Source of the DNA: CAZJAH01 sp964544155 | GTDB taxonomy: Bacteria > Bacteroidota > Ignavibacteria > Kapaibacteriales > UBA2268 | Length of the DNA stretch: 64,000 nucleotides | Assembly (NCBI GenBank): GCA_964544155.1 | Contig: CAZJAH010000009.1 | Coordinates: forward strand, 1 to 64,000 | Direction of reading: 5' to 3' | Shown: positions 1 through 8,475 of the stretch, piece by piece | Layout of the letters: each line of letters begins with the position of its first letter | How positions within the stretch are numbered: position 1 is the first letter of the stretch | Notes under the pieces: generated by a model | What the model saw: the letters and a program-made list of their open reading frames with translations, nothing else | Told to the model about the DNA's origin: nothing | The model's database searches: none | Made by a program: the position numbers and the translations under genes

Positions 1-11
1 TTATATTACGT

Positions 12-46
12 GCCCTATAACCCCTGTATTGGCAGGGGTTTTGGGC
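12..46 (-). other. Nested hairpin just downstream of cas2
   Basis: ACCCCTG (20-26) pairs perfectly with CAGGGGT (33-39), and GCCC (12-15) pairs with GGGC (43-46) around it. It lies 20-55 bases past the cas2 stop on the minus strand. There is no long T-run after the stem on the minus strand, so it is not a classic intrinsic terminator. It could end the cas transcript weakly or belong to the leader of a CRISPR array left of the window. No CRISPR repeat is seen here. Confidence 0.4.
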
Positions 47-68
47 TATTTAACAACTGAAAAAATCA

Positions 69-410
69 TTAAAATAGCTCTAATTGCTTGGGCGGATCGT
101 TAATTTTTGTTCTTTCTGTGCCATAAAAATTGATTATTTCGGAATACTGCTTGTCGGTTACTTGTAAAATACTCACCTGGCCGTATTTCCTTATCATTTT
201 CTCAACTCTTTTTATGTATCCCTTTGCTGCGTCGCGGCTCCCGCAGAACCGAGCGTAAACGGAATACTGAATCCTGTCGAATCCTTCTTTAAGAAGCGCT
301 TTCCTAAAATTATTAGCAAACTTTCTTTCGCTTTTTGTTTTAACGGGTATATCGAAAAAAACAAATATCCACATAACAGTATAAGGATTTAGATATGGTT
401 TCTCACTCAT
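69..410 (-). CDS. cas2: CRISPR-associated endoribonuclease/adaptation protein Cas2
   Basis: 113 residues, the usual Cas2 size. Cas2 forms the scaffold of the Cas1-Cas2 complex that inserts new spacers. The ferredoxin-like fold is recognisable: strand WIFVFFDIPV carries the conserved Asp near residue 20, followed by a basic helix rich in Lys and Arg and the segment FDRIQYSVYARFCGS, which is typical of the small type II Cas2 group. It is the last cas gene of a minus-strand operon cas9-cas1-cas2, and its start overlaps the cas1 stop by 4 bases, so translation is probably coupled. Downstream lies only a hairpin before the window edge. Confidence 0.93.
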   Translation of the reverse strand: MSEKPYLNPYTVMWIFVFFDIPVKTKSERKFANNFRKALLKEGFDRIQYSVYARFCGSRDAAKGYIKRVEKMIRKYGQVSILQVTDKQYSEIINFYGTERTKINDPPKQLELF

Positions 411-1291
411 ATTAATTCCGGAAATTCTATTTTCTTTGATTTTTTTTCATAAAATTTCACTAGTGAAGCAGTTGTATAGCGCAAAGCATTAATTATGGGC
501 TGCTGTTTATCTTTTATAAGCCCTTTCTCGTAGATAATGCTCAGAAGTTTTGCTTTGGAGTTCTTATTCAGCTCAGTTATGTCATCTTCATTAAGGCCGA
601 AGACTATTTTATCCACAAAAGGCCGATACGGTTCTATTAAATCATCTGCCAGGCAATATGCGTTATATTGGTTATGATGGTGATAACCGGCTAAAGGTAA
701 AAGCCCGGAACTTGATATTGCTCTGGCGACGGATGCACGCGTTATGGTATAGCCAAAATTTAGGAGGTTATTCGGGGGCTTACCGTATCTGTCTCTTTTA
801 AAATCTTTGCCGAATAGTTCTTTCCAGTAGTACTTTGCTCCTATAGCTTCTCTGTTTGAGCTGTCACCGCTTTTTACATCTTTCATTAGCTGGATAAGAT
901 ATGAGTGTTTTTTACCCAATGAATCGAGAAATGCGGCCTGATTTTTCAGTTTAGCTTTGATTGTCATTTGCCAAAGCTGCTTTTTCATGGGTTCAGTTGC
1001 GGCCAGCTGTGTGTTTACGGTTTTCAACTGCAAATTGTTGTTATTAAAGCTTTGCAGGGCTGAAACAGGGTGGTGAGTCTCGTCACACGCAATCAACTGA
1101 ATGTTGTTAATGGAGCAGGCTTCAATCACTGATTGTGTAATCGTTATCTGCTTATTATCAAGAATAATAAGGGCAATATCACAGGGGGGAGCGGTAAATA
1201 TCTCCCCCGTGCTATTCATAGTGATATTAAGCAGTCCGCCTTTTATCTTTAGGTATGCCGGATTTGAGAGGCATAGTATTCTTTTAAACAT
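407..1291 (-). CDS. cas1: CRISPR-associated integrase Cas1 (type II)
   Basis: 294 residues. Cas1 is the metal-dependent integrase that joins protospacers to the leader end of the array. Visible features are the N-terminal beta domain (start MFKRILCLSNPAYLKI) and an all-alpha catalytic domain with the Glu in REAIGAKYYWKELFG, the His in the GYHHHNQYNAYCLADDL segment, and the Asp/Glu in LADDLIEPYRPFVD, consistent with the E-H-D active site. It overlaps cas9 by 8 bases and cas2 by 4 bases. The absence of csn2 and cas4 next to it points to subtype II-C. Confidence 0.94.
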   Translation of the reverse strand: MFKRILCLSNPAYLKIKGGLLNITMNSTGEIFTAPPCDIALIILDNKQITITQSVIEACSINNIQLIACDETHHPVSALQSFNNNNLQLKTVNTQLAATEPMKKQLWQMTIKAKLKNQAAFLDSLGKKHSYLIQLMKDVKSGDSSNREAIGAKYYWKELFGKDFKRDRYGKPPNNLLNFGYTITRASVARAISSSGLLPLAGYHHHNQYNAYCLADDLIEPYRPFVDKIVFGLNEDDITELNKNSKAKLLSIIYEKGLIKDKQQPIINALRYTTASLVKFYEKKSKKIEFPELI

Positions 1292-4200
1292 TTTTAAACG
1301 CTATATTGCCTAACATATCCATTTCAAAATCTATTCCTTCGACAAGGAAATTCCAGTTTTTTCTAAAAATTCGGTAACAATCTATGTGCTCTTTAAGAGT
1401 CAATTGTTTTTCTTTCGTTATTTCTGCTGCTGCTGCTAATAAATGTCGATGGAATTTTATTCTCCCATCTTTTTCAAAACCAACAATCTTATACAATCTC
1501 TTTGAAAGTTCATTATAATCCAACTTAAACAATTCAGCTGGGGAATCATCAAAAAACAGTACTTTATCATGTCTTTTAAGCAGATATTTAATATCCGCTC
1601 CCTTCTTATAGGGGCTGAATGGTAAATCGGGGCTTTCACCGCTTATTTTATCTCTTACGTATTGAGCGTAGTCAATGAGTTTTACCAATTCGAAATCCCT
1701 TTTGCCATTTTCCCGGTTTTCATAAAACACCATGATGTAATTGGAGGAATTCTCAACATATTGGTATTGCTTATGTTCCTGATCGGATGCATAAGCGTGT
1801 TTCCTTATTGATAAGGGTTCTTTTGTTTTACTGATTAGCCTTACCTTTTTGATCTTTCTCCCGGAATTCTCAAATTCATAATAAGGTTTGTCTTTCTCGT
1901 AGTTTGCCAGGATAATTTCCCTGATGAAAGGGTCGGCGATGTTTTTTAAATCACCCTGGGTTAAAGCGCCCGCTGATTTTCTCTTGACAAACTTGAACTC
2001 GTTATCATGAATTATTTTACCGAAGGGATTTTGGCTATGCAGCTCGCCTCTGACTCCGAAACCTTTCTCATAAACAGGTACTTTTGCGCCGTTAGCATTT
2101 TGTTTATAAACTACTTCGCCTCTTATTCTTTTTTTCTTTTTGGTTTGTACAAAAGTTCTATCCTTATGATAATGATAAACCAATGTGTTATTCAGCACTT
2201 TCTGGATCATTTCCTGGGGATTGGGAACTGAAAGCAATTGACTTTGAATTCCTTTCTGTCTGTTTTTATTCTTTTGTACCGATATACCCGCTTTGATTTC
2301 AGTATTTATCCCGAAGTATTCCTTAAGAAGTTTAAGCTTATATGGATTTCTAAGGATAAGGTCTTTCGCGAGGCACATAAACAGCGCGTCAATTGTGTGA
2401 TGCAAATGATCGCTACGGTCTTTTTTCTCATTAAGATATAACTCCTTAATATCATGAATAAACCTTGCCTTGACTGGTACAACTCTCTTGAAGTACTTTT
2501 TGAGGAAGTTGAGAGAGTATTTCGCGAGAAGCGAGGTATCTATCAGCTGCCGGTTTACAAAATTGAACTCTACATCTTCGATAAGGAAAGTATTTAGTTT
2601 CTTTTTCCAGTATATGTATTCTTCCCTCTTCATGTATTTTTTAACAACTAATTTGTCTCTATCTTCAGGCATCGCCGGTTTCTGTTTGTTCAGTTTCTCA
2701 AGTTCTTTTTCCAGCGAGCTGACTTTATCATGGATAAACGAGATATTTTCTAAGATAGGCGGAATTATTTTGCCCCGGAACTCTGTGTGTTCATTATAAT
2801 TTTGTAACGCGAAGGGAATTTTATTGCCCTTCCTGTTTGTGTTATAATCAGCAAAACAAACGGTTTTATTTGCCATAGAGTTATCATAAGAAATACTCTG
2901 TGGGACAGTGTGTTCAATATGTATTATAGATTCTTCACCGAGTAAATAGCAAATACCTATATCCCATCCGGTATAGAGGCATTTGTGATTCTGCTCTTTC
3001 CATAACAAATATTTCGTAATGTCTTCATCACTTGGGTCAATATCTTTTCCGCAATTTTCCTTATAGAGTTTGATAATGTTTTTACGAGCATTAAGCCTGG
3101 CATCTTCGTTGTTTTTATTAATCTTCTCTACGGCAAGTTTGATATTCCGGCTGTTAAGCTGCCTTGTTGTTTCAATGATAACCGTATCGCTTTTATCAAT
3201 CATCCCTTCGCTGATTAGCTTAGTTATAAGTTTTCTGAGTATGCTCATAGTTCTTACGAATAGTGGATTTTTAATTGAAGCAAATAGCGGTTTTGGAAGA
3301 ATTTCATCATCGCTAATCTTCACGGGGAATATCTCAACTTCCGAGGGATGATATAAAGTACCGGCTTTCTTTTCAGGTATTTTATATTCAGCGATCAGAT
3401 ATCCGGCGATTTTATCACTAAGCCGGTAACATTTTGAAAAGTGAATTCTGTTATATTTATCGAGTTTTGCAAGTTCGTTAATAGCATTTATAATTGATTC
3501 CTTTATATATTGGGAATCAATTTCATCGTGCAATTTTCTGCCGAATTTGTAGCTCAGTTTCTTTAAAAAATCTTCATATTTAATACCGCTAATCTTTTCG
3601 CCGTCATTGATCTTTCGCGCTTTATAGTCATTGATGGTGTCTATAAGGGCTTTATCAAATTTGTGCTGTAGGATTATGTCATCGATATCGTTTAAAATAA
3701 TGTTTTCGTCGGTTTCCCAAATGTCATCTAAAATATCAGGAATTTTCGCCAGAAGAACTGATTTATCATAGCTGTAACGTTTAAGCAAGAAGTATTTTAT
3801 TAATCGTATAGCTTTCAGACTTAATTCCGATAAACCTTCTTCCAGTTTAACCTTGCTAAAGCTTTCGGCGTTTTTTTCATCCATTCCGAAAACATCCATA
3901 GCGTATTGTTTTAATTTTTCCTTATCAATATCGGTTTTAAAATGAAGCAGATGCCAAATATCCTCATAATTAACCGAGACTGCCTTTCCATTTTTCTTTA
4001 TTCTTGTAAACGATTTTTTCCGGTGATCATCTCCAAAAAAAGTCTTCAATACTTTATTTGTAGGACATCCGTCGATTTTAACATCATCTTTATAATTGAA
4101 AATGTATTGATCATCAGGATCGATGATCTTTCTTAATTCGCCGAATTTTTTCCCTGACTTATTATTTAGCATTTTAACAATGATTTCATATTTATCATCA

Positions 4201-5105
4201 TCATCAATGAAATCCATTGGTTCGGGACTATCTTTTAATTTTTTCCGGATATTATTGACTTTTTGAAATAACCTGTATATCTCAAAATCAGGATGCGATT
4301 TATAGCATCTGTTTTTGGCGGGCTCGAATTTACATTTTCCAATGAGGCCTTTTTGAGATTTCAAAGGCCTCTGCATAAATATCACATCTTTTATCTTTTG
4401 GGCTAGTTCCGGTCGGATTTTTTGTTTCTTTACAATTTCATCGAATTCTCTTTCATACTGCTTTCTTGTATAGGAACGCTCCTCTTCAAGTCCGCTTTTA
4501 TCGCCTTTTCTTATCCTCTTTCCTGAAATCACATCATCGATGATAGCCTCAATCAGGAGCTTACTGCCATGTTTTTCCTTGTATTCTTCTTCGAGCTGAG
4601 ATTCTTTGCTTTGGTCTAAGTCTTTTTTAGAACTTTTAAATCCTCTTCGCTGAGCAAGATGATAAAATATCCTGCCTAGTTCTTGCGGAGTTAGTTTTTC
4701 GCCATTAACAGCTAATTCTCTTAGCCTATATACATTCAGGAATTCCTTATTATCTTTAAATCGGTCAAAGCGCATTCTTGTCCAATCAATGAATTGTTCA
4801 TTTTCCACAGGTATTTTGTTTTCCTTAAACCAGGTATTGATCTCTTCTTCCGTAACGGGGCACATTCTGTTTTTGCTAAGTGTTCTAAGGAGAGTTATCT
4901 TTCGCATTTTCTTTCTGAATAGCTGCCGCCTCATCTGCCTTGTATGCCGCCTTTTTGACGCCAGAGAAATGTTTTCCTTATTGTCCAATGGATCTGAAAA
5001 AATGACAACTCCATTATCAAGCTCAATTACTGAGTCGATTTCAGAAGTAACGATGGCCCAACCAATACTATTAGTACCGATATCAAGTGATAATACTCTT
5101 TGCAT
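1284..5105 (-). CDS. cas9: CRISPR RNA-guided endonuclease Cas9, type II-C
   Basis: 1273 residues. Cas9 cuts DNA matching the crRNA using a tracrRNA:crRNA duplex. The tripartite RuvC is intact: RuvC-I LSLDIGTNSIGWA with Asp8, RuvC-II VIIETTRQLNS with Glu near 644, and RuvC-III DHLHHTIDALF with the catalytic Asp near 905. The arginine-rich bridge helix (SKRRHTRQMRRQLFRKKMRK) lies near 50-75. The HNH domain has the ββα-metal motif: HIEHTVPQS (His near 731) and YNTNRKGNKIPF with the conserved Asn. All nuclease residues are present, so it should be active. The length exceeds compact II-C enzymes (about 980-1080 residues) and is below the ~1400-1500 of many Bacteroidota orthologues. First gene of the operon; the tracrRNA candidate lies just upstream, divergently transcribed. 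Confidence 0.97.
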   Translation of the reverse strand: MQRVLSLDIGTNSIGWAIVTSEIDSVIELDNGVVIFSDPLDNKENISLASKRRHTRQMRRQLFRKKMRKITLLRTLSKNRMCPVTEEEINTWFKENKIPVENEQFIDWTRMRFDRFKDNKEFLNVYRLRELAVNGEKLTPQELGRIFYHLAQRRGFKSSKKDLDQSKESQLEEEYKEKHGSKLLIEAIIDDVISGKRIRKGDKSGLEEERSYTRKQYEREFDEIVKKQKIRPELAQKIKDVIFMQRPLKSQKGLIGKCKFEPAKNRCYKSHPDFEIYRLFQKVNNIRKKLKDSPEPMDFIDDDDKYEIIVKMLNNKSGKKFGELRKIIDPDDQYIFNYKDDVKIDGCPTNKVLKTFFGDDHRKKSFTRIKKNGKAVSVNYEDIWHLLHFKTDIDKEKLKQYAMDVFGMDEKNAESFSKVKLEEGLSELSLKAIRLIKYFLLKRYSYDKSVLLAKIPDILDDIWETDENIILNDIDDIILQHKFDKALIDTINDYKARKINDGEKISGIKYEDFLKKLSYKFGRKLHDEIDSQYIKESIINAINELAKLDKYNRIHFSKCYRLSDKIAGYLIAEYKIPEKKAGTLYHPSEVEIFPVKISDDEILPKPLFASIKNPLFVRTMSILRKLITKLISEGMIDKSDTVIIETTRQLNSRNIKLAVEKINKNNEDARLNARKNIIKLYKENCGKDIDPSDEDITKYLLWKEQNHKCLYTGWDIGICYLLGEESIIHIEHTVPQSISYDNSMANKTVCFADYNTNRKGNKIPFALQNYNEHTEFRGKIIPPILENISFIHDKVSSLEKELEKLNKQKPAMPEDRDKLVVKKYMKREEYIYWKKKLNTFLIEDVEFNFVNRQLIDTSLLAKYSLNFLKKYFKRVVPVKARFIHDIKELYLNEKKDRSDHLHHTIDALFMCLAKDLILRNPYKLKLLKEYFGINTEIKAGISVQKNKNRQKGIQSQLLSVPNPQEMIQKVLNNTLVYHYHKDRTFVQTKKKKRIRGEVVYKQNANGAKVPVYEKGFGVRGELHSQNPFGKIIHDNEFKFVKRKSAGALTQGDLKNIADPFIREIILANYEKDKPYYEFENSGRKIKKVRLISKTKEPLSIRKHAYASDQEHKQYQYVENSSNYIMVFYENRENGKRDFELVKLIDYAQYVRDKISGESPDLPFSPYKKGADIKYLLKRHDKVLFFDDSPAELFKLDYNELSKRLYKIVGFEKDGRIKFHRHLLAAAAEITKEKQLTLKEHIDCYRIFRKNWNFLVEGIDFEMDMLGNIAFKNV

Positions 5106-5133
5106 GGTTTATCCTGTAGATTGTTGAAGAAGT

Positions 5134-5160
5134 TACTTTTAATAATTTGTTAAATATAAG
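5134..5160 (+). promoter_or_regulatory. Possible tracrRNA promoter
   Basis: TTACTT at 5134-5139 and TATAAG at 5155-5160 are separated by 15 bases. This would place a start near 5167, just where the inferred anti-repeat begins. The match to sigma-70 is loose and the region is AT-rich, so this is a weak call. Confidence 0.25.
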
Positions 5161-5167
5161 AATTTTT

Positions 5168-5261
5168 ATTATATTTCAAATAGTATTCTAATCTTAGCAC
5201 AATAACGGCTAAATGCCGTAGAGAAAATCTAAGTCTTGCCTTTCGGGGTGAGACTTTTTTT
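5168..5261 (+). ncRNA. Predicted tracrRNA of the type II-C CRISPR locus
   Basis: Three elements in the order expected of a tracrRNA occur between cas9 and cysS. First is an AT-rich anti-repeat region ending in TTAGCACAAT (5194-5203). Second is a short hairpin ACGGC-TAAAT-GCCGT (5205-5219) directly after CACAATA; the same ACAATAA-plus-GC-stem arrangement follows the anti-repeat in the Neisseria meningitidis II-C tracrRNA. Third is a strong intrinsic terminator (5232-5255 plus T-run to 5261). It is transcribed away from cas9. It would pair with the crRNA repeat and load Cas9. Because the array is outside the window, anti-repeat complementarity could not be tested here. Confidence 0.72.
5232..5261 (+). 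terminator. Intrinsic terminator of tracrRNA
   Basis: AGTCTTGCC (5232-5240) pairs with GGTGAGACT (5247-5255) over nine positions including two G-T wobbles, loop TTTCGG, followed by a seven-T run (5255-5261). Confidence 0.8.
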
Positions 5262-5653
5262 ATTTATTTGCAATGTTAACGTAAATACTCCCAATGAGGT
5301 TTTTTCCACTGGTAGTGTACTTATGAGCACCAACCGAGATTTCAAACAATCACTTTTCTAGTGAATTTCAATATTGCAAGTAACACAAGAAATTATTATT
5401 ATATTTATTTATATGTCAAGAATTGGAAATGAAAAGCAATTGCATATATTATTACTGCGCTAATTATTTTTAAGTTAAGCTGAAAAATAGCTGAAACTGA
5501 AAAATAAAAATCCGCCGAAAGGCGGATTCAGTCGGAATTGTATTTTAATATTAACTAATTGCTCTTTAATTGTTAATTTTACACACGGCAAAAATAAATG
5601 TCCGAATGATTCTATCAATAAATGTAAAATTATTAATAAATCCGGCAAAAAAA
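5262..5653. other. Gene-free AT-rich spacer between tracrRNA and cysS
   Basis: About 390 bases without a supportable gene. I found no CRISPR-like repeat in it. It contains one strong minus-strand terminator hairpin at 5510-5527 (listed separately) and the cysS leader. The rest looks like AT-rich noncoding sequence. Confidence 0.6.
5500..5527 (-). terminator. Orphan intrinsic terminator on the minus strand
   Basis: ATCCGCC (5510-5516) pairs with GGCGGAT (5521-5527) across a GAAA loop. Read on the minus strand the stem is followed by TTTTTATTTT (complement of 5500-5509), a good intrinsic terminator. No minus-strand gene lies immediately upstream of it: cysS is on the plus strand. It may end a short antisense RNA from the cysS leader or be left over from a lost gene. 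Confidence 0.65.
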
Positions 5654-7108
5654 ATGCAGATAAAGCTCCATAATTCATTAACAAAAAATATCGAAGAATT
5701 CAAGCCGATTGACGGCAGCCATGTAAGAATATATTCATGCGGCCCGACAGTATATAATTTCGCTCATATCGGCAATATGAGGGCTTTCTTGTTCGCCGAC
5801 CTGCTCCAGAGAGTACTTAAAACTGTCGGTAAATACAGCCTTAGCTGGGTAATGAACATTACAAATATAGATGATAAAACCATACGGGACAGCGCGAAAG
5901 GCAGCCCGGCATGGAAAGAAAGCCTCATGGGCCCGCAAACCGACGATCCCATGGAAAACCTTAATAAGCTTACTGCTTATTACGAAAAGGCCTTTATTGA
6001 AGATATAGAAAAGCTGGGAATAATGAGAAAAGATTTTACCGCGCTGCCCCGTGCTACAGATTATATAGAAGAAATGCAACTGTTGATTAAAAAAATCGTG
6101 GATAGAGGCTATGGCTATGTTTCGGGAGGATCTGTTTATTTCAATGTTGCGAAATGGCGCGAGTCCGAAGTTTACGGCAAGCTGAAAAAGATCGATTTTG
6201 ATAACTTCCGCTCAGGAGTCAGAATAGATGCCGATCAGTACGAGCGCGAACAGGTGTCCGATTTTGTGCTCTGGAAGGCCAGGAAAGAAGGCGAGCCATA
6301 CTGGGAATTCGAGATAAACGGCGAAAGCTGTCCCGGCAGGCCAGGCTGGCATATCGAGTGCTCATCCATGGAATATAAGCTGCTCGGACTGCCTTTTGAT
6401 ATTCATACCGGCGGTGTGGACCTTAAATTTCCGCACCACGAGGATGAAATTGCTCAAAGCAAGGCCGGATACGGTGTGGAACCTACAAATGTATGGTGCC
6501 ACAATGAATTTCTGGAAGTAGAAGGCGAAAAGATGAGCAAGTCCGCCGGGAATTTCTTTACGCTCAGGGATCTGACAGATAAAGGTATCGACCCTCTGGA
6601 TATCAGATTCGCTATATTTTCAGCGCACTATAATTCGAAGTTTAATTTCACTTTTGACGGTATCAGCGCGGCACGTAAATCACGGCAGCGCGTACAGGAA
6701 TATATTTATACACTGCTCGGGCCGGAAAGCGGAGATAAAAAGGCCGATGTTGAATCAGCTAAGAATAATATCTATACTGAACTGGCTAAAGACCTGCATA
6801 CACCTAAAGCGCTCGCGGCTTTTTTTAAATTCATAAATGAAAACCCGGCGGGGGATATCACTCCGGTATCAAAAGAGCAGGCTCTTGAGCTGCTTAAAGA
6901 ATTGAATGATATTTTCAATATTTGGCATTTTGAACTTAGGGAAGAAAAAGCAGCTATCCCCCCGGAAATAACCGAGATGGCTGAAAAAAGGCTCGAAGCC
7001 AAGAAAGCCCGTGATTTCGCCGAAGCGGACAGGCTGAGAGATGAGATCACAGCCTCCGGGTTTATTATTACCGATACTAAGGATGGCTATCAGATAAAGA
7101 AAAAATGA
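5654..7108 (+). CDS. cysS: Cysteinyl-tRNA synthetase
   Basis: 484 residues from the ATG at 5654. The open frame extends 28 codons further upstream, but the upstream residues are unlike the family and the homologous N-terminus (MQIKLHNSLTK) begins here. The enzyme charges tRNA-Cys with cysteine using ATP. Class I signatures are present: CGPTVYNFAHIGN, containing zinc ligand Cys29 and the HIGH-box variant HIGN at 38-41, then further zinc ligands in WHIECSSM and HHEDE, and EKMSKS near residue 292. The HIGN form is common in this enzyme. A C-terminal DALR/anticodon helical region follows. The stop overlaps the aspA start (ATGATG), so the two genes are likely co-transcribed. Confidence 0.96.
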   Translation: MQIKLHNSLTKNIEEFKPIDGSHVRIYSCGPTVYNFAHIGNMRAFLFADLLQRVLKTVGKYSLSWVMNITNIDDKTIRDSAKGSPAWKESLMGPQTDDPMENLNKLTAYYEKAFIEDIEKLGIMRKDFTALPRATDYIEEMQLLIKKIVDRGYGYVSGGSVYFNVAKWRESEVYGKLKKIDFDNFRSGVRIDADQYEREQVSDFVLWKARKEGEPYWEFEINGESCPGRPGWHIECSSMEYKLLGLPFDIHTGGVDLKFPHHEDEIAQSKAGYGVEPTNVWCHNEFLEVEGEKMSKSAGNFFTLRDLTDKGIDPLDIRFAIFSAHYNSKFNFTFDGISAARKSRQRVQEYIYTLLGPESGDKKADVESAKNNIYTELAKDLHTPKALAAFFKFINENPAGDITPVSKEQALELLKELNDIFNIWHFELREEKAAIPPEITEMAEKRLEAKKARDFAEADRLRDEITASGFIITDTKDGYQIKKK

Positions 7109-8475
7109 TGAATTTTAGAATTGAAAAAGATAAACTCGGAACCCTGGAAATTCCGGCGGAAAGGTATTACGGCATACATACACAAAGGGCTTTGAATAAT
7201 TTCAGGGTGTCAGGGATCAGGGTGAACCCGCGCCTGATAAAAGCAATGGCTCTGGTAAAAGCGGCTGCGGCCACAACCAATAAGGAACTGGGATATATCG
7301 ATGAATTAGGAGAATATATTTATAAAGCCGCTAAAGAGATAGCCGCAGGAAATTTGGCTGAAGAATTTCCCCTTGATGCAATGCAGGGCGGCGCCGGTAC
7401 TTCTACCAATATGAACCTTAACGAAGTAATAGCTAACCGCGCCCTTGAGCTGGCCGGCAGGGAAAGAGGAGATTATTCATTTATCGATCCAGTTGAACAT
7501 GTGAATTTGCACCAGTCCACAAATGATGTATATCCAACAGCCCTGAAAATTTCACTTATTTACGCGGTAAGAGAGCTCAGCCATACAATCGAGAAAATTC
7601 AGGGCGCGCTTCAGGCAAAGGAAAGGGAATTTTCGGATATAATTACTCTTGGCCGCACTGAAATGCAGGACGCTGTGCCCATAACACTCGGTTCTCAGTT
7701 CGCGGCTATGGTGGAAGCTTTTTCGAGGGACAGATGGAGAACTTTCAAATGCGAGGAAAGGCTGCGCTCGGTTAATATCGGTGGTACGGCTGTCGGAACA
7801 GGCCTCACGGCTCCGAGGAAGTATATATTCCTTATAATTGATAAGCTGCGCCTGGAAACCGGGCTTGGTTTGTCTCGTTCAGAGCATATAATGGGCGATA
7901 CAGCGAATATTGATTCTCTTGTCGAAGTTCATGGAATTCTGGCAGCAAACGCGGCTAATCTTGGGAAAATCGCCGGCGACCTTCGGCTGCTGCATTTCTT
8001 AAGGGAGATAGAGCTGCCGGCATTGCAGGCGGGTTCCTCAATTATGCCGGGCAAGGTCAATCCCGTGATCAGCGAAACAGTTATGAGCGCCGCAATGCAA
8101 ATACAGGCAAATGACATGATAGTCCAGCAGTGCGCAGCGAGAGGCACATTGCAGATTAATGAATTTATGCCGATGGCAGCTCATGCCATGCTACAGTCTG
8201 TTGATATGCTCATTAATGTTAACTCCATTTTGGCCGGGCATATACAGGGTATAATAGCAAATCCGGAAGTATGCAAAAAACATTTTGAGGAAAATCCACT
8301 CATAATTACGGCTTTTCTGCCATATATCGGTTATAACCGCTGCGAAGAACTGCTCGAAGAGCACCGGCATTCGGACATCCGGAACTTCAGGGAATTCATT
8401 GAAAATAAATTAGGGAAAGAGTTAACTGATAAAGCTCTTTCCCCACAAAATCTTATGTCGCTCGGCTACCGTTAA
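7105..8475 (+). CDS. aspA: Aspartate ammonia-lyase (fumarase/aspartase superfamily)
   Basis: 456 residues. Converts L-aspartate to fumarate and ammonia in the cytoplasm. Superfamily signatures are visible: GAGTSTNMNLNEVIANRALE near 93-110, HQSTNDVYPTALK near 136-148, and the catalytic loop GSSIMPGKVNP near 310-320. The STNDVYPTALK form favours aspartase over fumarase (which usually reads SSNDTFPTAM), but confirming the substrate would need an assay or a phylogeny. The start overlaps the cysS stop; a second in-frame ATG lies one codon later. The 3' end overlaps the convergent DUF3127 gene by 4 bases. Confidence 0.88.
   Translation: MMNFRIEKDKLGTLEIPAERYYGIHTQRALNNFRVSGIRVNPRLIKAMALVKAAAATTNKELGYIDELGEYIYKAAKEIAAGNLAEEFPLDAMQGGAGTSTNMNLNEVIANRALELAGRERGDYSFIDPVEHVNLHQSTNDVYPTALKISLIYAVRELSHTIEKIQGALQAKEREFSDIITLGRTEMQDAVPITLGSQFAAMVEAFSRDRWRTFKCEERLRSVNIGGTAVGTGLTAPRKYIFLIIDKLRLETGLGLSRSEHIMGDTANIDSLVEVHGILAANAANLGKIAGDLRLLHFLREIELPALQAGSSIMPGKVNPVISETVMSAAMQIQANDMIVQQCAARGTLQINEFMPMAAHAMLQSVDMLINVNSILAGHIQGIIANPEVCKKHFEENPLIITAFLPYIGYNRCEELLEEHRHSDIRNFREFIENKLGKELTDKALSPQNLMSLGYR

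Noticed and set aside
1..68. Hairpin and GC-rich bases at the left edge read as a CRISPR repeat
   Set aside because: Only one copy is visible, it does not resemble the repeat predicted from the tracrRNA, and there is no spacer-repeat periodicity in the window.
5570..5653. Longer cysS start giving 28 extra residues
   Set aside because: The extra residues are not family-like and the conserved N-terminus starts at 5654.
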